NCBI GenBank assembly: GCA_946478235.1 | Contig: CAMLBF010000002.1 | Span: 248,001-312,000, forward strand | DNA: 64,000 nt | Origin: an uncultured Bartonella sp. | GTDB taxonomy: Bacteria > Pseudomonadota > Alphaproteobacteria > Rhizobiales > Rhizobiaceae | Direction of reading: 5' to 3' | In this document: piece after piece, positions 60,194-64,000 of the stretch | Layout: each line of letters begins with the position of its first letter | How positions within the stretch are numbered: the stretch's first letter is position 1 | Translations under genes and position numbers: made by a program | Notes under the pieces: model-generated | Databases searched by the model: none | The model's input: the letters and a program-made list of their open reading frames with translations, nothing else | Told to the model about the DNA's origin: nothing

Positions 60194-60907
60194 TTATTTC
60201 TTCCTATCGCTTTGTGCGGGTTGATCAGTTATCTTTTTTGTCCGAACTTTAGCTGTGGTCTTTTTTGCCACAGCCGTGGTATTTTTTGCCACAGCCGCTG
60301 TTTTTACGCTTTTTTGGCCTTTATTGGCCTGAGCCGAAACTGCACCACGCTTAACATCAGACTTCTGGTTGGTTACTTTTTCTTTCACCACAGTTTTACG
60401 GCTACGTTTTTTGACTGTTGGTGTTTCTTCTGTTGTGGTTTTTACGACAACATCCTCATGTTCGTCCGAAACAACACGGGTTGTCGATTCACTTGATGAA
60501 GCTCTGGCATCCTGCTCAAAAATTTTGGCAGCCTCCGGTGTGATTGGCGTCACAACACTTATCGTTGTTTCATCAACAGTGGCGACTGTCTTGGAATCAT
60601 CTGATGTATCTTTATTCTCTATACTTGCTTTGACGTCTTTAGCCACATCACGTATCGGGTCAAAGATTTTTGACAATTTTTTTCGAGGGTCGAGATCCGA
60701 AACATCGGTCAATGTTTTTTGCAGGTCGTCAAGTTCAGCTTCCTGCATTGCATCATCAAATTGTCGACGAAATTCATTGGCAGTCGCGCGCATGCGCGCT
60801 GTCGCCTTACCAAAAGCTTTAAGCATTTTTGGCAAATCTTTCGGTCCAACCACTACAATCAGAACGATAAGAATGACGACAAATTCTGGTCCGTCAATTC
60901 CGAACAT
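60194..60907 (-). CDS. tatB: Twin-arginine translocase subunit TatB
   Basis: The 237-residue product has the short membrane helix (GPEFVVILIVLIVVVGPKDLP, about 6-26) with the hinge, and the amphipathic helix ATARMRATANEFRRQFDDAM. Beyond about residue 150 it has a long Lys/Thr/Val/Ala-rich repeat tail (KKTTAK, AVAKKTT), much longer than in E. coli. The core assigns it to TatB: it begins MFGIDGPEF and lies between tatA and tatC. Confidence 0.95.
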   Translation of the reverse strand: MFGIDGPEFVVILIVLIVVVGPKDLPKMLKAFGKATARMRATANEFRRQFDDAMQEAELDDLQKTLTDVSDLDPRKKLSKIFDPIRDVAKDVKASIENKDTSDDSKTVATVDETTISVVTPITPEAAKIFEQDARASSSESTTRVVSDEHEDVVVKTTTEETPTVKKRSRKTVVKEKVTNQKSDVKRGAVSAQANKGQKSVKTAAVAKNTTAVAKKTTAKVRTKKITDQPAQSDRKK

Positions 60908-60947
60908 TATCTAACCTCGGCCCTATATGCTTTTAAAAAGTAACAAC

Positions 60948-61292
60948 TCAAGATTTTGTTTTGGTTGTTTTCTTAGCAGCAGGCTTAGCTCTTTTAGTAG
61001 TTGTTGAATTTGCAGCAGCCGTTGAACGACTGGCTGGAGCCTTGCGTGGTGCTGCGCGGCGTTTTACTGGCTGAGCCTGTTCTTCCGGCTGAATATCAAT
61101 GGTTTTAATTTCAGGACGTTCTGCAACCGAATGTTCTTCCTCAGGCTCGTCATCTTCTTTCAAGCCTTTTTTGAAGCTTTTTATACCCTTGGCAAAATCG
61201 CCCATAAATTCAGATATTTTACCGCGACCAAAAAGAACAAGAACGATCAACAAGATCACGATGAGGTGTACTGGTGAAAAGAAATTTCCCAT
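60948..61292 (-). CDS. tatA: Twin-arginine translocase subunit TatA
   Basis: TatA polymerises to form the Tat pore. The 114-residue product has the N-terminal helix ([27 protein letters not shown], pattern at about 6-32) with the LFGRGK hinge, and the amphipathic helix [15 protein letters not shown]. Its last 30 residues are a Lys/Ala/Arg tail. scpB lies 83 bp upstream. Confidence 0.96.
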   Translation of the reverse strand: MGNFFSPVHLIVILLIVLVLFGRGKISEFMGDFAKGIKSFKKGLKEDDEPEEEHSVAERPEIKTIDIQPEEQAQPVKRRAAPRKAPASRSTAAANSTTTKRAKPAAKKTTKTKS

Positions 61293-61375
61293 TGTCTACT
61301 CTCTTAAAAATTATAACTCTCTTTAACTGTATTTATAGTCACTTTTTCTGACCTTTCAAATACAACCATGTGTTT

Positions 61376-62062
61376 TCACGTATTTTCTTCCTGATCAAGG
61401 GGTGTTAACAGACCTAATTGTGCCAAATCGACATCATCAAGCGGTTCTTCTTCCTCTGTTAGAGAATCAGGATCTGCCGTTGGAGACGGCATACGAAAAT
61501 TATTGGGTAAGCGTGATGATAAAAGACCTGCTCCTTTTAACTCTTCCATACCCGGCAAATCGCTAATATCGGGCAAGCTGAATTGATCCAGAAAATCAAC
61601 AGTTGTTCCATAGGTTACAGGCTTACCCGGCGCACGTCTGCGACCACGAATTTTTACCCATCCTGCTTCCATCAATACATCAAGAGTGCCTTTAGAGGTC
61701 TCAACACCCCTAATATCCTCAAGTTCTGCACGTGTTACAGGTTGATGATAAGCAATGATTGCCAAAACTTCAAGTGCAGCGCGCGATAAACGCCGCGGAC
61801 TTTCTTTTTCATGACTAAGCAGAAAAGCAAGATCAGGTGCGGTGCGAAATGCATAAGCATCGCCCAATTTTACAAGATTAACACCGCGTTTGCTATAATC
61901 TTCTTCCAACACTTTCATAATAGCTGGAATATTACTTCCCACTGGCAAACGTTCTTCAAGAGCTCTTACAGTAACTGGTTCACTTGAAGCAAAAACAATT
62001 GCTTCAGCCATACGCACCAATTGCGGAGTGATATTAAGTTCACCAGTATTTAGCTCATCCAT
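61376..62062 (-). CDS. scpB: Segregation and condensation protein ScpB
   Basis: ScpB binds ScpA and the SMC ATPase in the condensin complex. The 228-residue product has two winged helices; RLSRAALEVLAIIAYHQPVTRAELEDIRGV (pattern at about 94-123) and the GRRRAPGKPVTYGTT segment are diagnostic. The C-terminal 60 residues are acidic. It starts one base after scpA. Confidence 0.96.
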   Translation of the reverse strand: MDELNTGELNITPQLVRMAEAIVFASSEPVTVRALEERLPVGSNIPAIMKVLEEDYSKRGVNLVKLGDAYAFRTAPDLAFLLSHEKESPRRLSRAALEVLAIIAYHQPVTRAELEDIRGVETSKGTLDVLMEAGWVKIRGRRRAPGKPVTYGTTVDFLDQFSLPDISDLPGMEELKGAGLLSSRLPNNFRMPSPTADPDSLTEEEEPLDDVDLAQLGLLTPLDQEENT

Positions 62063-62063
62063 C

Positions 62064-62897
62064 TTAGTTTACCATATTGGTTTTATGATGCGCTCTTAAG
62101 TATATCGGTGCAAAAGGCTCTTGTTGTTTTATATCAAGTTGCCCTTCTCTTACCATTTCAAGGCTAGCTGCAAATGCACTTGCCAAGGCCGTACGTCGTT
62201 CCTCTGCCGTTGGGATATACTCATAAAGAAACGAATCAAGCACCTGCCAATTAACGTCGCGCCCCAGAAGCTTCGTTAATATTTGCCGCGCTGTTTTCAA
62301 TGACCATACAGTCCGTTTGCCAACTTCCACGTGACTCACAGCTTGACGCTGCCTTATGCTGGCATAGGCCATCAACATGTCATAGAGTGAAACATCATAT
62401 AAATGCTTTTTCTCAACCACTACCATTTCAGGGTTCGCACGTTTAAACACATCACGCCCTAAACGATTACGATTGACAAGCTGACCTGCGGCCTCTCTCA
62501 TTGCTTCCAGCCTTCTTAGGCGGAATTGCAAATGCTCGGCTAATTCTTCTCCGCTTTCGCCTTGCTCATTTTTGGCTTGCGGTACCAATAAACGTGATTT
62601 CAAATAAGCAAGCCAAGCCGCCATGACTAGATAATCGGCTGCTAGATCCAACCTTAACAAATGCGCTTGCTTTACAAAGTCAAGATATTGCTGAACCAGC
62701 GCAACAATAGAAATATGTGCCAAATCAACTTTTTGGTTGCGTGCCAACTGCAACAGCAGATCCAGTGGTCCTTCAAACCCTTGCACATCAATGACAAGCG
62801 TGGGTTCACTCACCCCATGCTCTTCCTCTGATGCCCAAATAGGATCCATGACTTTTTGGGCTTGACGGACATTTTGTTTTTTCTGCAATATCGCCAA
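62064..62897 (-). CDS. scpA: Segregation and condensation protein ScpA
   Basis: ScpA is the kleisin of the bacterial SMC complex. The 277-residue product has the N-terminal FEGPLDLLLQLARNQKVDLAHI segment pattern (about 41-62) and YLVMAAWLAYLKSRLLVP. The C-terminal winged helix that meets the SMC head contains FAASLEMVREGQLDIKQQEPF. ATG at 62897 or, 48 bp inside, at 62849 could be the start. It follows nagZ by 12 bp. Confidence 0.95.
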   Translation of the reverse strand: MAILQKKQNVRQAQKVMDPIWASEEEHGVSEPTLVIDVQGFEGPLDLLLQLARNQKVDLAHISIVALVQQYLDFVKQAHLLRLDLAADYLVMAAWLAYLKSRLLVPQAKNEQGESGEELAEHLQFRLRRLEAMREAAGQLVNRNRLGRDVFKRANPEMVVVEKKHLYDVSLYDMLMAYASIRQRQAVSHVEVGKRTVWSLKTARQILTKLLGRDVNWQVLDSFLYEYIPTAEERRTALASAFAASLEMVREGQLDIKQQEPFAPIYLRAHHKTNMVN

Positions 62898-62909
62898 AGT
62901 TATATTCCG

Positions 62910-63929
62910 TTATGCTATTGCCAAAAGCGTTTTGAATTCTTCGCGCAGAAGATCCTCATCTGCATCGCTAGAATATTGAATATAAGCGTGCGTGCGTTTT
63001 GCCCTTTCCAATGCTTCTCCTTGCAACCATGGTGTAGCATCAGCAATTGGCAACATTTCTTCCCTTTCGCCGTTACAATGAAGGACAATATCACAACCAG
63101 CGGCAAATGCTTGGCGTGTCAGTTCGTCAAAACTTCCTGAAAGAGCTTTCATGGAAAGATCATCCGTCATTAAAAGTCCGTCAAATCCGATATCTTTTCG
63201 AATGATCTCTTCGACAACCGGCTTGGATAATGTCGCTGGTTTGTGCTGATCGACACATTCATAAACAACGTGTGCGGTCATCGCTACCGGTAAATCGGAC
63301 AAAGCCCTGAATGGTGCAAAATCGGTTGTTTGCAACAGCTCAAGCGGCGCATCAACCCGTGCGAGACTTTTATGAGTATCGCATAATGCGCGCCCATGTC
63401 CGGGAATATGTTTCATGACTGGTAAAACACCACCATCTCTAAGTCCATTTGCAGCAGCACGCCCCATAATGGTTACTGTCTCTGGATCATTGGCATAAGC
63501 ACGGCTACCGATAACATTATCAGCCCCCTCAATCGGCACATCGAGCAGAGGCAAACAATCCGCATTAATTCCCAGCCGTTTTAAATCGAACGCATGGAGA
63601 CGTGACATAAGCCAAGCGGCACGCTTGCCTTTTTCATTATCCTTTTTATAGATTGCACCCAATGTCGCTGCTGGCGGATAATCTGGTGCGAGAGGCGCGC
63701 GCAAACGCTGAACGCGTCCGCCTTCCTGATCGATAAATATAAAAACATCGTCGCGTCCACAGGCTTGCCTAATTGATGCCGTGAGATTTCTAACCTCTTC
63801 CGCTGTTCCTATGTTTCTTGCAAAGAGGATAAAGGCCCATGGCTGATGTTCGGCAATAAACTTTTTTTCTTCCGGTTGTAAAACCAGACCTGATACGCCA
63901 ACAATGATAGCTTTCATGTGCGACATCAA
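62910..63929 (-). CDS. nagZ: Beta-N-acetylhexosaminidase NagZ
   Basis: NagZ removes GlcNAc from anhydro-muropeptides in peptidoglycan recycling and influences AmpC induction in other bacteria. The 339-residue GH3 enzyme has IDQEGGRVQRL, the KHIPGHG motif and the flexible loop with the catalytic His in CDTHKSL. The nucleophile Asp is in MTDDLSM (near 251). The start may be one of the Met codons at 63929-63917. It heads the nagZ-scpA-scpB-tatABC run. Confidence 0.95.
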   Translation of the reverse strand: MMSHMKAIIVGVSGLVLQPEEKKFIAEHQPWAFILFARNIGTAEEVRNLTASIRQACGRDDVFIFIDQEGGRVQRLRAPLAPDYPPAATLGAIYKKDNEKGKRAAWLMSRLHAFDLKRLGINADCLPLLDVPIEGADNVIGSRAYANDPETVTIMGRAAANGLRDGGVLPVMKHIPGHGRALCDTHKSLARVDAPLELLQTTDFAPFRALSDLPVAMTAHVVYECVDQHKPATLSKPVVEEIIRKDIGFDGLLMTDDLSMKALSGSFDELTRQAFAAGCDIVLHCNGEREEMLPIADATPWLQGEALERAKRTHAYIQYSSDADEDLLREEFKTLLAIA

Positions 63930-64000
63930 TGGTTTCCTCGTTTATCGTTTATTCAGTAAGCCAACTATGTTATAAGTCGGCTCGCGCAATAATGTGTGCT

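Overview
The window reads as a single stretch of a bacterial chromosome from an alphaproteobacterium of the order Hyphomicrobiales (Rhizobiales), probably near the Bartonellaceae/Brucellaceae. The evidence is the gene content and order: a RirA iron regulator, an NDUFA12-type complex I accessory protein, a COQ10/RatA START protein, a fused IspDF, a fused SecDF, an E1-beta with its own lipoyl domain, and the runs tpiA-secG-pyrG-kdsA-eno-ftsB-pdhABC-lpdA-lipA and nagZ-scpAB-tatABC-serS-surE-pcm-nlpD-yajC-secDF. The base composition is AT-leaning for this order, with AT-rich spacers. This suggests a host-associated lineage such as a gut Bartonella, but the retained trpD, trpC, moaC and moeA argue against a strongly reduced pathogen. 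The placement is inference from gene order, not from a search.

Layout. Bases 1-4.4 kb hold the end of an rRNA methyltransferase gene (rlmB), a rhomboid protease, an ACR3-like transporter, an orphan lipoprotein, a DUF2155 protein and an NDUFA12 protein. 4.4-8.3 kb hold a GNAT acetyltransferase, gatB, trigger factor and tRNA-Leu(UAG). 9-12 kb carry trmFO-gph and a YrbL-like kinase-fold gene, then hupB. 12.4-17.1 kb are the quality-control run clpP-clpX-lon. 17.7-23.5 kb carry ntrY-ntrX-trkA and an orphan glycosyltransferase. Opposite them lie rirA, ispDF and pncC (24-26.2 kb). 26.4-33.9 kb are the pyruvate dehydrogenase operon with lipA and a coq10-like gene, and an SGNH hydrolase embedded in it. 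34.0-44.3 kb are ftsB, a two-permease amino acid ABC transporter without an ATPase gene, then eno, kdsA, pyrG, an L,D-transpeptidase, secG and tpiA. 44.4-49.9 kb are ppiD-trpD-trpC-moaC-moeA. 49.9-64 kb hold a phytoene-synthase-like gene, a Mth938-domain gene, secDF, yajC, a DUF815 ATPase and the long nlpD-to-nagZ run.

How the genes work together. Three themes dominate: protein folding, degradation and export (tig, ClpXP, Lon, PpiD, SecDF-YajC-SecG, TatABC); the glycolysis-to-acetyl-CoA route with its lipoate supply (tpiA, eno, PDH, lipA); and envelope or division control (ftsB, nlpD, ldt, nagZ, kdsA, ScpAB). Regulators visible are RirA and NtrYX.

Most of the window is ordinary backbone. I do not see a phage, IS element, CRISPR array, defence island or a clearly new multi-gene system. 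The points most worth checking are an apparent AUU start codon for ispDF, a promoter-overlapping palindrome pair before rirA, a possible Tyr-rich leader peptide before an ABC transporter that lacks its ATPase, an NtrX without the GAFTGA loop in a locus that seems to have lost ntrBC, and a Pcm homologue lacking the ISQP substrate motif.
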